The notes: a model not told the origin generated them from the letters alone. A stretch of 44,005 bases of DNA from Hespellia stercorisuis DSM 15480 (GCF_900142165.1 NZ_FQZY01000034.1:1-44005), one strand, 5' to 3'. Positions 8,527-17,278 are shown, numbered from the stretch's first letter. Program-made: numbers and translations.

Positions 8527-9350
8527 AATGCTTCACCTGCTTTCTCCAAATCTGCCATTGCAACTGCGTACTGCTCGTCGTTCGGTGCAGCACCGTGCCA
8601 TGACGCCTGATTTTCCATGAAAGAAACGCCTTTTCCTTTGATGGTCTTTGCAACGATCGCTGTAGGCTGTCCCTTTACGTTCTTCGCCTCTGCAAAAGCT
8701 GCTGCGATCTGATCAAAGTCATTTCCGTCGATGTTGATCACATGGAAATTGAATGCTTCAAACTTCTTATCGATCGGGTATGGAGAGTTTACTTCTGTGA
8801 TTGCTCCATCGATCTGTAAATTGTTGTTGTCAACGATCACTACAAGGTTGTCCAGATTTCTGTGTGCCGCAAGCATAGAAGCTTCCCAGACCTGCCCCTC
8901 CTGGATCTCGCCGTCTCCAAGCAGAGTATAGACTCTGTAGTCCTCACCTCTGAGCTTTGCGGAAATGGCCATACCAACTGCCGCTGAGATTCCCTGTCCG
9001 AGAGAACCGGATGACATATCCACACCCGGAATGTGCTTCATGTCCGGATGTCCCTGCAGGTAAGAACCTACGTGGCGAAGTGTCGTCAGATCTTCCACCG
9101 GGAAGAATCCTCTGTTCGCCAGTGCGGAATAGTATCCCGGAGCTGTATGTCCTTTTGATAATACGAAACGGTCACGGTCTGCCTTCTTCGGATTCTTCGG
9201 ATCGATATTCATCTCCTCAAAGAATAAATACGTGAAAATATCTGTGGCTGATAAGGATCCGCCCGGATGACCGGATTTTGCACTGTGAACTGCGGTCACG
9301 ATGCCCTTGCGGACTTCATTTGCAGTTTGCTGTAACTCTAATGTAGTCAT
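8514..9350 (-). CDS. transketolase, N-terminal subunit
   Basis: This 278-residue protein is the thiamine-diphosphate-binding half of a split transketolase. Seen are KSGHPGGSLSATD, LSKGHTAPGYY and the ThDP/Mg motif LLGDGEIQEGQVWEA followed by DNNNLQIDG. The start chosen (MTTLEL) follows AAAGGAGATC; an upstream in-frame start has no ribosome site. It pairs with the C-terminal subunit encoded immediately downstream. The transaldolase-like gene is 54 bases upstream, giving a compact non-oxidative pentose phosphate unit. Confidence 0.93.
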   Translation of the reverse strand: MTTLELQQTANEVRKGIVTAVHSAKSGHPGGSLSATDIFTYLFFEEMNIDPKNPKKADRDRFVLSKGHTAPGYYSALANRGFFPVEDLTTLRHVGSYLQGHPDMKHIPGVDMSSGSLGQGISAAVGMAISAKLRGEDYRVYTLLGDGEIQEGQVWEASMLAAHRNLDNLVVIVDNNNLQIDGAITEVNSPYPIDKKFEAFNFHVINIDGNDFDQIAAAFAEAKNVKGQPTAIVAKTIKGKGVSFMENQASWHGAAPNDEQYAVAMADLEKAGEALCQK

Positions 9351-9404
9351 AGTTGATCTCCTTTGATTTTTATGATATGGGGACAAATGGTAATTTCTTA
9401 TTTC

Positions 9405-10061
9405 TTACTCACCGAATACTGCGATGTAGTCCTTCTGGAATTTCTCGATACCCTGGTCTGTCAGTGGGTGATGTGTCATCTGCTCAATTACGCTGTATGG
9501 AACAGTTGCGATGTGTGCTCCTGCCAGTGCGCAGTCTGTAACATGGATTGGGTTACGCACGCTTGCCGCGATAATCTCTGTGTCGATGTCACCTGCGACT
9601 GCGAAAATCTCTGCGATCTCTGCGATCAGGTCTGTTCCGCGAACGGAAATATCATCGAGACGTCCAAGGAAAGGAGATACATATGTAGCGCCTGCTCTTG
9701 CAGCAAGAAGTGCCTGGTTTGCCGAGAAGATCAACGTAACGTTTGTCTTGATTCCCTCTGCGGTCAATGCCTTGCATGCCTTCAGTCCTTCTACTGTCAT
9801 TGGGATTTTAACAACCATGTTCGGGTGGATTGCTGCGATTGCTTTTCCTTCTGCGATCATGCCCTCTGCGTCTGTTGTTGTCGCCTTTACCTCTCCGCTG
9901 ATTGCTCCGTCAACGATCGATGCGATCTCTGCGATAACTTCCTCGAATACACGTCCTTCTTTTGCGATCAGGGATGGGTTTGTTGTAACACCACAGATCA
10001 CTCCCATGTCATTTGCTTTTTTGATATCCTCTACTTTTGCTGTGTCGATGAAAAATTTCAT
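9405..10061 (-). CDS. tal: transaldolase / fructose-6-phosphate aldolase family protein
   Basis: This 218-residue protein is a short-type transaldolase of the TalB/FSA family: FFIDTA at the N-terminus, GVTTNPSLI, the Schiff-base lysine in VVKIPMT at about residue 86, and [12 protein letters not shown]. Proteins of this length are either transaldolases exchanging three-carbon units or fructose-6-phosphate aldolases, which cannot be told apart by eye. Placement with both transketolase halves favours transaldolase. It has an AAGGAGG ribosome site and a strong promoter about 60 bases upstream, and it is the first gene of its operon. Confidence 0.9.
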   Translation of the reverse strand: MKFFIDTAKVEDIKKANDMGVICGVTTNPSLIAKEGRVFEEVIAEIASIVDGAISGEVKATTTDAEGMIAEGKAIAAIHPNMVVKIPMTVEGLKACKALTAEGIKTNVTLIFSANQALLAARAGATYVSPFLGRLDDISVRGTDLIAEIAEIFAVAGDIDTEIIAASVRNPIHVTDCALAGAHIATVPYSVIEQMTHHPLTDQGIEKFQKDYIAVFGE

Positions 10062-10120
10062 TTTTTATTCCTCCTTGGACTTGAAACGATTGATATTAGT
10101 TGATTTTTTAATATGCCTTG

Positions 10121-10150
10121 ATTATAGCCTATGGAATGTCATAAGGTCAA
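10121..10150 (-). promoter_or_regulatory. promoter of the transaldolase/transketolase operon
   Basis: On the minus strand, TTGACC (10150-10145) and TATAAT (10126-10121) are 18 bases apart, about 60 bases before the transaldolase start codon. No clear CcpA-type operator was found in the leader. The LacI-type gene just upstream is a natural candidate regulator. Confidence 0.65.
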
Positions 10151-10238
10151 TAGAGCATATATTTATTAGTAATTTTTTCAATTAATAATATTGTGTTTTA
10201 TTAATTCTTCTTGTGAATCATTCATTAATTATCTGTGC

Positions 10239-10263
10239 AAAACCATCCATTGCATGGTTTTTC
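10239..10263. terminator. short hairpin with T-run after the LacI-type gene
   Basis: AAAACCAT (10239-10246) and ATGGTTTT (10254-10261) form a hairpin with A and T runs on both sides, in the gap between the LacI-type gene and the transaldolase operon. It could end the regulator transcript. The T-run is short on the minus strand. Confidence 0.4.
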
Positions 10264-10340
10264 TTGCAGAAGATATCCATTTTTCGCTCTTTATGTATAT
10301 CCAGCGTTCATAATTATTATTAATATTTTCGTCAAATTGA

Positions 10341-11456
10341 TTAATTTTTATTTCTTTCGATTCGCCCACCCGCTCTTTTCGGGTAAGACGTGCTCCCGCG
10401 CACGATCAGCTGCGGCTCATACTCCACGTGGTAAATGCTGATCGGCTCTATCCCGCCATACTTTGTGTGGGACGGCTTGATCTTTTTCATGATAATGTCA
10501 CAGGCATCCCGCCCTTTGAACACCACAAAATGCTCGATCGTAGTCAGAGAAACCTCGCGCATCTGGGCGAACAGAGTGTTGTCGCACCCCATCACCGACA
10601 TATCCCCGGGCACCTTGTACTTCTCATCGTGAAGCGCATCCATGATCCCGAATGCAATCATGTCGTTCAGGCCTACGATTGCCGTCAGATCCCGGTGCTC
10701 CGCCAGCAGTTCTTTCGTCAGATCGTAGCCGATCTTGTACTCCGAGTCAATGTCCGGCATGTTCTGGTCCAGTTCCTCCCCAGCCGCCTTGATTACCACC
10801 TCATCCTTCAGGCCGGCCTTGTCGAACTCCTTGAGAAATCCCTCCACCCGCTTCGAGCGCTGCTTCTGGCGCACCGTCAGCGGCGGTGCAATGTAGCCCA
10901 CGCGCTTGTGCCCCAGCTCCAGCAGATGCCTGGCCATGATCCGGCCCAGCTTGGAATTATCCAGCTCCACCGCATCAACATTCAGCTTCTCATTCTGGTT
11001 GTTGATCACTGTGATCGGGATGCGCTCTGCCAGGTTCTCCACCTCTTCCATGAAGCAGTGGCTGGGATTGCATGTATAAATGATTCCGTGAGGACGCAGC
11101 GTGTGCATCATTTTCAGATACCGCTCCTCCAGGGCAAGATTGCGCTGAGTGTTGCACACAAACAGGGCGTACCCCTGCTCCATCGACCGGGACTCGATCC
11201 CCTGCAGCAGCATGACATAGTATGGGTTTGTCAGGTTCGGACAGAATACAACGATTAGTTTTTCCCGGTTTCCGTCCTTACGCACCTTCCGTTTCGGAAT
11301 CACATACCCCAGTTCCTCCGCAGTACGCTCCACCTTCTCGATCACTTCCTTCGAGAAAGAGACATTATACTTTTTGTTCAGCACCATCGATACTGTTGAT
11401 TGGGATACTCCTGCGGCTCTCGCCACATCGGAGGACGTTACCTTCTTCCTGCTCAT
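10341..11456 (-). CDS. LacI/GalR-family transcriptional regulator
   Basis: This 371-residue repressor has an N-terminal helix-turn-helix and hinge (VTSSDVARAAGVSQSTVSMVLN, roughly residues 5-26) followed by a periplasmic-binding-protein-like ligand domain. Segments include FCPNLTNPYY, LLELGHKRVGYI, IVGLNDMIAFG and SVMGCDN. The start follows GGGAGGTATTCT; a longer frame upstream has no ribosome site. It is transcribed in the same direction as, and just upstream of, the transaldolase/transketolase operon, so it probably controls that operon in response to a sugar or sugar phosphate. The effector cannot be read from sequence. Confidence 0.9.
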   Translation of the reverse strand: MSRKKVTSSDVARAAGVSQSTVSMVLNKKYNVSFSKEVIEKVERTAEELGYVIPKRKVRKDGNREKLIVVFCPNLTNPYYVMLLQGIESRSMEQGYALFVCNTQRNLALEERYLKMMHTLRPHGIIYTCNPSHCFMEEVENLAERIPITVINNQNEKLNVDAVELDNSKLGRIMARHLLELGHKRVGYIAPPLTVRQKQRSKRVEGFLKEFDKAGLKDEVVIKAAGEELDQNMPDIDSEYKIGYDLTKELLAEHRDLTAIVGLNDMIAFGIMDALHDEKYKVPGDMSVMGCDNTLFAQMREVSLTTIEHFVVFKGRDACDIIMKKIKPSHTKYGGIEPISIYHVEYEPQLIVRGSTSYPKRAGGRIERNKN

Positions 11457-11533
11457 AGAATACCTCCCGCTTATGCTTGTTTCATTTTCCTTTGTGTGAT
11501 CCGCGGCTTTCACTCTGCATTTTCATGCCATGT

Positions 11534-12130
11534 CTAAAGCTGCGTCCTGCCGTCCAGGGCACGCAGAAGCGTCACTTCATCGATATACTCCAGATCGCCG
11601 CCCACCGGAACGCCGCTGGCAATCCGGCTCACCTTGATTCCCGTCGGTTTGATCAGCTTGCTGATGTACATCGCCGTCGTCTCTCCCTCCAGGCTGGAGT
11701 TTGTGGCAATGATCACCTCGTCCACGTCTCCCTCCAGACGGGTGATCAGTTCCTTAAGTTTGATATCTCCCGGTCCAATCCCGAGCATCGGCGAGATTGC
11801 ACCGTGAAGGACGTGATACACGCCCTCATATTTCCCGGTCTTCTCGTAAGCCGCCAGATCTCTCGTATTCTCCACGACCATGATGGTCTTTTGATCCCGC
11901 TTGCTGTTGCTGCAGATCGGGCACAGCTCCTTGTCTGTCAAAGTATAACACTGCTTGCAGTACCTGACGTTCTCCCGGGCATCCACCATGGTTTTCGCCA
12001 GCTGGTCCACCTGCTCCTTCGGCATATTGATAATATGAAACGCCAGTCTCTGTGCCGACTTCGTTCCGATTCCCGGCAGCCTTGACAGTTCATCCATCAG
12101 CTTGCTGATTTGACTGCTGTAATAGTCCAT
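11534..12130 (-). CDS. recR: recombination mediator RecR
   Basis: This protein of 198 residues has the normal RecR length. It has an N-terminal helix-hairpin-helix (SRLPGIGTKSAQRLA), a four-cysteine zinc finger (CKQC and CPIC, about residues 54-69) and a TOPRIM domain starting at TIMVVENTRD. With RecF/RecO it loads RecA on gapped DNA. The ATG start follows GAGAGAGG; a TTG two codons earlier is less likely. It is the third gene of the conserved dnaX-ybaB-recR order, but a long palindrome sits between ybaB and recR. Confidence 0.96.
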   Translation of the reverse strand: MDYYSSQISKLMDELSRLPGIGTKSAQRLAFHIINMPKEQVDQLAKTMVDARENVRYCKQCYTLTDKELCPICSNSKRDQKTIMVVENTRDLAAYEKTGKYEGVYHVLHGAISPMLGIGPGDIKLKELITRLEGDVDEVIIATNSSLEGETTAMYISKLIKPTGIKVSRIASGVPVGGDLEYIDEVTLLRALDGRTQL

Positions 12131-12151
12131 TCTCAATACCTCTCTCTCAAT

Positions 12152-12230
12152 GGGGACAGGTTGATTGTCAATTGGGGACGTAGCAAAGTTGCAACTTTGC
12201 TACGTCCCCAATTGCACGACACCCTGTCCC
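12152..12230. repeat. dispersed long palindrome, copy 2
   Basis: A perfect 46-base palindrome at 12169-12214 (CAATTGGGGACG ... CGTCCCCAATTG, centre GTTGCAAC) lies between outer arms GGGGACAGG and CCTGTCCC. It sits 34 bases after the ybaB stop and 21 bases before the recR start. It is identical in its core to copy 4. Confidence 0.92.
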
Positions 12231-12264
12231 TTTTAGAACTTTTTCGTTCTTTGGCGCAGTTCTC

Positions 12265-12618
12265 CTAGAACATTCCCGGCAGACCACCACCGCCGCCGGT
12301 GAGCTGGGACATGGCTGATGAGGATGCCTCATCTACCTTGCGGAGTGCCTCGTTGGTTGCTGCGACGATCAGATCCTCCAACATCTCGATATCATCCGGA
12401 TCCACTACTTCTTCCTGCAGCTTCACAGCCTTCACTTCTCTGTTTCCTGAGACTGTCACCTCAACCGCATTTCCGCCTGCAGTTGCACTAAATTCCTTCG
12501 TCTCCATCTCTTTTGCCTGTTCTTCCATCTGGCGCTGCATCTTCTGCGCCTGTTTCATCAGATTTGCCATATTTCCCGGCATGCCACCGCCGCCCGGAAA
12601 GCCTCCACGTTTTGCCAT
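12265..12618 (-). CDS. ybaB: YbaB/EbfC nucleoid-associated protein
   Basis: This 117-residue DNA-binding protein has the family pattern: glycine/methionine-rich ends (GGGMPGNMANLM, GGGGGLPGMF), a helix with MQRQMEEQAKEME, and the central EVTVSGNREVKAVKLQEEVVD. YbaB homologues bind and bridge DNA as dimers. The gene is 12 bases after dnaX, with its GGAGG site in the gap, as in the conserved dnaX-ybaB-recR operon. Confidence 0.95.
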   Translation of the reverse strand: MAKRGGFPGGGGMPGNMANLMKQAQKMQRQMEEQAKEMETKEFSATAGGNAVEVTVSGNREVKAVKLQEEVVDPDDIEMLEDLIVAATNEALRKVDEASSSAMSQLTGGGGGLPGMF

Positions 12619-12630
12619 GGTATGTCCTCC

Positions 12631-14193
12631 TTATTCTACCGTGATCTCCATATTGATCACTTTTTCCAAATCCACAAAGCTGTCCTCAAAATGTCGTCCT
12701 TCATCCACATGACGGACATCCACACTGACAGACTTGCCGATTCGATTTTCAATGAGTGTCTCCAGTTCCTGTTTATGTTCATCTGTGCCGACCATCTGTG
12801 CCTCCAGTTCCTCCGGCATGACGATCAGCAGTCTGTCGTCCCCGCCCAGACTCAGCTTGGCGTGCTTTAAGTACACGCGCAGCATTCCCGACGTCTCGTC
12901 GGCAATGGATCGGAAGTTCTTCACAACCTCCTGCACGTCCTCCGGTACCGCCTTCGGCAGCTCCGGCTTCGGCGCTTTCTTTTTCGGCGCCCCCTCGTTT
13001 ACATAGACAATCCGCTCCGCGGCTTCCGCTGCCGGAAGTCCCTGTTCCATCTTCTCCTCCAGCACACGAATCCGGTCAAGCACCGCATCCTGACTGGTCT
13101 CCATGGCAGGCGTGCACAACTTGATCAGCGCCACTTCAAGCAGCACCCGCTTCTGGGTTGCGTACTTGAGCTGCCCGGACAGTTCCGAGAAGACCCGGAT
13201 GTAGCGCAGCAGTGTATCGCTGTCGATCATCTGCGCCTCCTCCTGGAGCTGTCTCATATTCTCTGTCGAGACATCCAGTACATCCTCTATATTATCAGAA
13301 GTTTTCGCCAGCAGCAAGTTTCTTAAGTACCAGGTGAAGTCCGCAGCCAGCTGCGTCAATTCGCGGCCCTGCATGATCAGATCCTCCACCGTGTCCAGCA
13401 CCTTCGGAATATCCCGTCCCAGCACGTCACGAAGCAGCCTGCTGAACACATCCGTGTCCACCGCCCCGAGCACTTCCAGTACATTATCGTAAGTCAGGGT
13501 CTGCCCCAGATAAAATGCGATGCACTGATCCAACAGACTCAGCGCATCACGCATAGAGCCGTCCGCCACCTTCGCGATATAACGGATCGCGCGGTCCTCC
13601 ACGTCAACCTGTTCCTTCACCATCAGCTCCTTCAGACGGTTCGAGATCGTCTCGATCGTAATCCGCTTAAAATCATAGTGCTGACAGCGCGACAGAATCG
13701 TAATCGGGATCTTGTGCACCTCCGTGGTCGCAAGGATAAAAATCACGTATTCCGGTGGTTCCTCCAGCGTCTTCAGCAATGCGTTGAACGCCCCGATAGA
13801 AAGCATATGAACCTCATCGATGATATAGACCTTATACTTTCCTTCCGTTGGCCGGTAAGCGACCTCCTCACGGATCTCACGGATGTTGTCGACACCGTTG
13901 TTGGATGCCGCATCGATCTCAATGACATTCATGGACGTGTTCGCTGCAATGGATCTGCACATGGCACACTCCCCGCAGGGACTTCCATCCACCGGGTGCT
14001 CGCAGTTTACCGCCTTGGCAAATATCTTCGCCACCGTGGTCTTACCGGTTCCTCTTGTTCCACAGAATAAATATGCATGTCCGATACGCTCCGCTTTTAT
14101 CTGATTTTTTAATGTTGTAATAATGTGATCCTGTCCCTTTACATCCTCAAAGGAATCCGGGCGGAACTTTCTATAAAGCGCCATATATGACAT
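12631..14193 (-). CDS. dnaX: DNA polymerase III subunit gamma/tau
   Basis: This 520-residue clamp-loader ATPase opens with MALYRKFRP and the Walker A box GTRGTGKT near residue 45. A zinc-binding four-cysteine segment (CEHPVDGSPCGECAMC), DEVHMLS (Walker B) and a sensor region LATTEVHKIP follow. The C-terminal part after about 370 is the variable tau-like region. It loads the beta clamp and organises the replisome. The adjacent upstream gene is a phosphofructokinase only 75 bases away, so the small SRP RNA gene often found before dnaX in Firmicutes is not here. Confidence 0.96.
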   Translation of the reverse strand: MSYMALYRKFRPDSFEDVKGQDHIITTLKNQIKAERIGHAYLFCGTRGTGKTTVAKIFAKAVNCEHPVDGSPCGECAMCRSIAANTSMNVIEIDAASNNGVDNIREIREEVAYRPTEGKYKVYIIDEVHMLSIGAFNALLKTLEEPPEYVIFILATTEVHKIPITILSRCQHYDFKRITIETISNRLKELMVKEQVDVEDRAIRYIAKVADGSMRDALSLLDQCIAFYLGQTLTYDNVLEVLGAVDTDVFSRLLRDVLGRDIPKVLDTVEDLIMQGRELTQLAADFTWYLRNLLLAKTSDNIEDVLDVSTENMRQLQEEAQMIDSDTLLRYIRVFSELSGQLKYATQKRVLLEVALIKLCTPAMETSQDAVLDRIRVLEEKMEQGLPAAEAAERIVYVNEGAPKKKAPKPELPKAVPEDVQEVVKNFRSIADETSGMLRVYLKHAKLSLGGDDRLLIVMPEELEAQMVGTDEHKQELETLIENRIGKSVSVDVRHVDEGRHFEDSFVDLEKVINMEITVE

Positions 14194-14268
14194 GACTTAC
14201 ACCTCAACTTTTTGTTCTCTCTGTTATTCTGTCCCAACCGCAGTAAACGGCAGTTCTTTTGGCCGCGA

Positions 14269-15345
14269 TTACTCGTCGCCGAAACTGATCCCCGTGATCT
14301 TCGCCTCTTTGATGATGCTCGCATCCGGATCCACGTATTTTAATTTTCCTGCCACATCGCCCAGCGGTACCTGTGTGAACTCCCCGTTTTTCATGGCTAC
14401 CATATAGCCAAACTGCCCGTTCAGGATGAGTTCCGCAGCCTTCGCTCCGGCGCGGGTCGCAAACACTCTGTCGTATGCACAAGGTGAGCCTCCGCGCTGG
14501 GTATGTCCCGGCACCGTAATCCTCACTTCTTTATCCATCTTTTCCTGAATCTGCTGTTCCAGTTCATAGGCAATGGACGGATATTTTCTCTCGGCAATCT
14601 TTTTCTTGTACTCTTTCCTCGTGAGCAGCGCATCCTCCTTGGAGATTGCCCCCTCCGCAACCGCAAGAATGGTAAATGGTTTTCCTGCCTGCGCTCTCCT
14701 CTCGATCACATCCGCAATGACATCGATGTCGTAAGGAATCTCCGGAAGCAGAATAATATCCGCGCCGCCTGCGATTCCCGCATGCAGTGTCACATATCCA
14801 ACCTTGTGTCCCATAACCTCGATGATAAACACACGGCTGTGCGAAGTTGCCGTCGTGTGGATACGGTCGATGGTGTCCGTCGCGATGTCCACCGCGCTCT
14901 GAAAACCGAAAGTCATATCCGTTCCCCACAGATCATTGTCGATGGTCTTCGGCAGCGTGATAATATCAAGTCCCTCCTCACGCAGCAGGTTCGCTGTCTT
15001 GTGCGTTCCATTTCCTCCCAAGATCACCAGACAGTTCAGATTCAGCTTGTGGTACGTATGCTTCATAGCCTCCACCTTGTCCAATCCATTCGCATCCGGC
15101 TCTCTCATCAGCTTGAATGGCTGTCTTGAAGTACCGAGAATCGTGCCGCCTCTGGTCAGAATACCAGAAAAATCCTTAGATGTCAGCATCTCAAAGTTGC
15201 TGTACATCAGACCTTTATACCCATCCTGAAATCCATATATTTCCACATCATCCGTCTTCGAATATATTCCTTTTACAACGCCGCGCATGGCTGCATTCAA
15301 TGCCTGGCAGTCTCCGCCGCTGGTTAACATTCCAATTCTTAACAC
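14269..15345 (-). CDS. 6-phosphofructokinase of the mixed ATP/PPi type
   Basis: This 358-residue protein phosphorylates fructose 6-phosphate in glycolysis. It has LTSGGDCQALNAA at the N-terminus, PKTIDND with the catalytic Asp at 136, and the effector-region QRGGSP. The phosphate donor signature is mixed. Lys133 in PKTIDND is typical of PPi-dependent enzymes, whereas GGNGT at 110-114 keeps the Gly of ATP-dependent enzymes and has Asn where an Mg-binding Asp is usual. Donor specificity therefore cannot be assigned. The start is GTG after AGGAGG. A promoter at 15389-15417 precedes it, and it diverges from the DUF1015 gene. Confidence 0.92.
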   Translation of the reverse strand: MLRIGMLTSGGDCQALNAAMRGVVKGIYSKTDDVEIYGFQDGYKGLMYSNFEMLTSKDFSGILTRGGTILGTSRQPFKLMREPDANGLDKVEAMKHTYHKLNLNCLVILGGNGTHKTANLLREEGLDIITLPKTIDNDLWGTDMTFGFQSAVDIATDTIDRIHTTATSHSRVFIIEVMGHKVGYVTLHAGIAGGADIILLPEIPYDIDVIADVIERRAQAGKPFTILAVAEGAISKEDALLTRKEYKKKIAERKYPSIAYELEQQIQEKMDKEVRITVPGHTQRGGSPCAYDRVFATRAGAKAAELILNGQFGYMVAMKNGEFTQVPLGDVAGKLKYVDPDASIIKEAKITGISFGDE

Positions 15346-15388
15346 AACAAATTCCTCCTTATTTCACTGAGATATAAACTACCAATTT

Positions 15389-15417
15389 AGTATACCCCAT
15401 TTTTTATTCCCAAACAA
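15389..15417 (-). promoter_or_regulatory. promoter of the phosphofructokinase gene
   Basis: On the minus strand, TTGTTT (15417-15412) and TATACT (15394-15389) are spaced by 17 bases. They lie about 45 bases from the GTG start of the phosphofructokinase gene. Confidence 0.6.
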
Positions 15418-15506
15418 CTAAAAATCTCACTTAACAAAAGACTTAACAAAAGCCTGGTCAATTGTGCTATACTTAGGGCGTTGTTAAAAACAAAAGGAGA
15501 TCAATT

Positions 15507-16883
15507 ATGACAACTATAAAACCATTCGCAGCCATCCGGCCGCGTGCTGATGCTGCCGCCCGGATTGCGGCCCTGCCCTACGATGTTTACAATCGCCGGG
15601 AGGCAAAGGAGATCGTTGCCGGCAACCCGCTGTCGTTTCTGAAGATCGACCGAGCAGAGACACAGTTTCCGGATGACACCGACATGTACAGTCAGCAGAT
15701 CTACGATAAAGCTCGCGACACGCTTCACGAGATGATGAATGATGGTTATTTTGTCCGGGATAAAGAGGACTGCTTCTATATTTATGAACTCACCATGCCG
15801 CTCACGGATACTGCTGCTATTACGACGGCTGCTTCAGTCTCCACTGCGGCGATCACCACCGGAACAGCCTCGGCTGCTGCCGCGGCTGTTTCCGGCGCAG
15901 TTCCGCGTCCGGACCGTTTCCCACCGTCTGTGATTACCCAGACAGGTCTCGTCGCCACCGCTTCTATCGACGACTACCTGAACGGCACGATTAAAAAGCA
16001 TGAAAATACGAGGGCCGAAAAAGAGCTGGACCGTATCCGCCACGTGGACACCTGCAGCGCGCAGACCGGCCCCATTTTCCTTGCATACCGGGAGAACCGG
16101 CAAATAAATGAAATTGTTTCCTGTATAAAGTCGCAGACTCCGGTCCACGATTTCATATCGGAGGATCAGATCCACCACCGTGTGTGGCTGGTTTCCAGCC
16201 CGGACAGCATCCACGATATCATTGATATCTTTGCCGGTATTCCAAATGTCTACATCGCCGATGGGCACCACCGTGCCGCGTCCGCCGTCAAAGTCGGGCA
16301 AATGCGCAGGCAGATGCATCCGGATTTTAACGGCAGTGAAGATTTCAACTATTTCCTGTCTGTTTTATTTCCGGCCCCGCAGCTTCACATCTTCGATTAT
16401 AACCGGATCGTCAAGGATCTGAACGGCCACAGCGTCTCTGATTTCATGGCGCTTCTGGCTCGTGACTTCGAGGTGGCCTCCATGGGATCAAGCCCGTTTG
16501 CTCCGTCTGAGAAAGGACAATTCGGAATGTATGTGCAGGGAACCTGGTACCGGCTCACCGCCGGAGCGCACATCCTGTCCGACGATCCGGTCGACGGTCT
16601 GGATGTCTCCATTCTGCAGAATGCACTTTTGGAACCGCTACTCGGCATCCATGATCCCAAGACCGATGACCGCATCGCCTTCGTAGGAGGAATCCGCGGG
16701 CTGACAGAGCTGAGCAGCACCGTGGACGCCGCAGATACCGGTGTTGCATTCTCCATGTACCCGACCTCAATGGACGAACTGCTGGCCGTCGCGGATGCCG
16801 GCCGGCTGATGCCGCCGAAATCAACCTGGTTCGAGCCCAAGCTGCGAAGCGGGTTGTTTATTCACGAATTTGATCGTCCGTAA
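15507..16883 (+). CDS. DUF1015 family protein
   Basis: This 458-residue cytosolic protein of family DUF1015 (COG4198) shows the family features PFAAIRP at the start, AALPYDVYNRREA, HENTRAEKELDRI and the strongly conserved DGHHRAAS at about residue 252. The DGHHR motif recalls ParB/sulfiredoxin-fold nucleotide-binding proteins such as free-serine kinases; a similar role here is inference only. Residues about 97-132 are an Ala/Thr/Ser-rich low-complexity insertion, unusual for the family. It has AAGGAGATC before the ATG, diverges from the phosphofructokinase gene, and is followed by a long hairpin at 16906-16980. Confidence 0.85.
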   Translation: MTTIKPFAAIRPRADAAARIAALPYDVYNRREAKEIVAGNPLSFLKIDRAETQFPDDTDMYSQQIYDKARDTLHEMMNDGYFVRDKEDCFYIYELTMPLTDTAAITTAASVSTAAITTGTASAAAAAVSGAVPRPDRFPPSVITQTGLVATASIDDYLNGTIKKHENTRAEKELDRIRHVDTCSAQTGPIFLAYRENRQINEIVSCIKSQTPVHDFISEDQIHHRVWLVSSPDSIHDIIDIFAGIPNVYIADGHHRAASAVKVGQMRRQMHPDFNGSEDFNYFLSVLFPAPQLHIFDYNRIVKDLNGHSVSDFMALLARDFEVASMGSSPFAPSEKGQFGMYVQGTWYRLTAGAHILSDDPVDGLDVSILQNALLEPLLGIHDPKTDDRIAFVGGIRGLTELSSTVDAADTGVAFSMYPTSMDELLAVADAGRLMPPKSTWFEPKLRSGLFIHEFDRP

Positions 16884-16905
16884 TCCCCGTAAATCGGACA
16901 CCCAC

Positions 16906-16980
16906 AATCCGCTTCGCTGCTTGTACTTGAACATCCAGCTGCTTTAAGACGTTCAAGTGCGCGGCAGTAAGTGGCGGATT
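16906..16980. repeat. long imperfect hairpin after the DUF1015 gene
   Basis: AATCCGC...CTGC...ACTTGAAC on the left pairs with GTTCAAGT...GCAG...GCGGATT on the right across about 75 bases. No T-run follows directly. It may be a terminator, an RNA structure or a degenerate miniature element. No second copy was noticed in the window. Confidence 0.5.
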
Positions 16981-17034
16981 AGGAAAATTTACAATGTCCG
17001 CTTTACTTTGTCACCGGATAATGATTAAGGACCA

Positions 17035-17063
17035 TTGCACTAATTTGCGTCCTGTGGTAAAAT
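17035..17063 (+). promoter_or_regulatory. promoter for the map leader / candidate RNA
   Basis: TTGCAC (17035-17040) and TAAAAT (17058-17063) are separated by exactly 17 bases. The predicted transcription start near 17070 is about 210 bases before the map start codon, so it makes a long leader or a separate RNA. Confidence 0.65.
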
Positions 17064-17069
17064 ATATCG

Positions 17070-17260
17070 GGTTAGTTTTATTTAACCCCCTATAGATATC
17101 CGCGGTAGAAACTGTAATCTCCTGCTGAGACGACAGCAAAACTGCATAAGACTACAAAAAGCAGCAAAGCGGATCCCGAGTATCCGCTTGACAAGGCCGC
17201 GCTGATAACGTGCGCCGGTCGTCGCCTTCCGGTCGACGGCAGCTTTAGAATATTTAAACA
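17070..17260 (+). ncRNA. candidate structured RNA or riboregulator upstream of map
   Basis: A predicted transcript of about 190 bases is dense in complementary segments. GGGTTA/TAACCC (17069-17088) forms a 5' hairpin. ATCCGC (17098-17103) can pair with GCGGAT (17169-17174), which can instead pair with a second ATCCGC (17182-17187). GTAG/CTAC (17105-17108 with 17152-17155), TGCTG/CAGCA (17123-17138), CTGC/GCAG (17142-17164) and GTCGTC/GACGGC (17218-17240) add further helices, some implying a pseudoknot. It has no open frame of note. It may be a known complex class such as the raiA motif, or a switch controlling map; this identification is not verified. Confidence 0.5.
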
Positions 17261-17278
17261 AATAAAGGAGAGAAAGAA

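Noticed and set aside
14194-14268. Small SRP RNA gene upstream of dnaX
   Set aside because: The gap to the phosphofructokinase gene is only 75 bases and lacks the conserved SRP RNA core.
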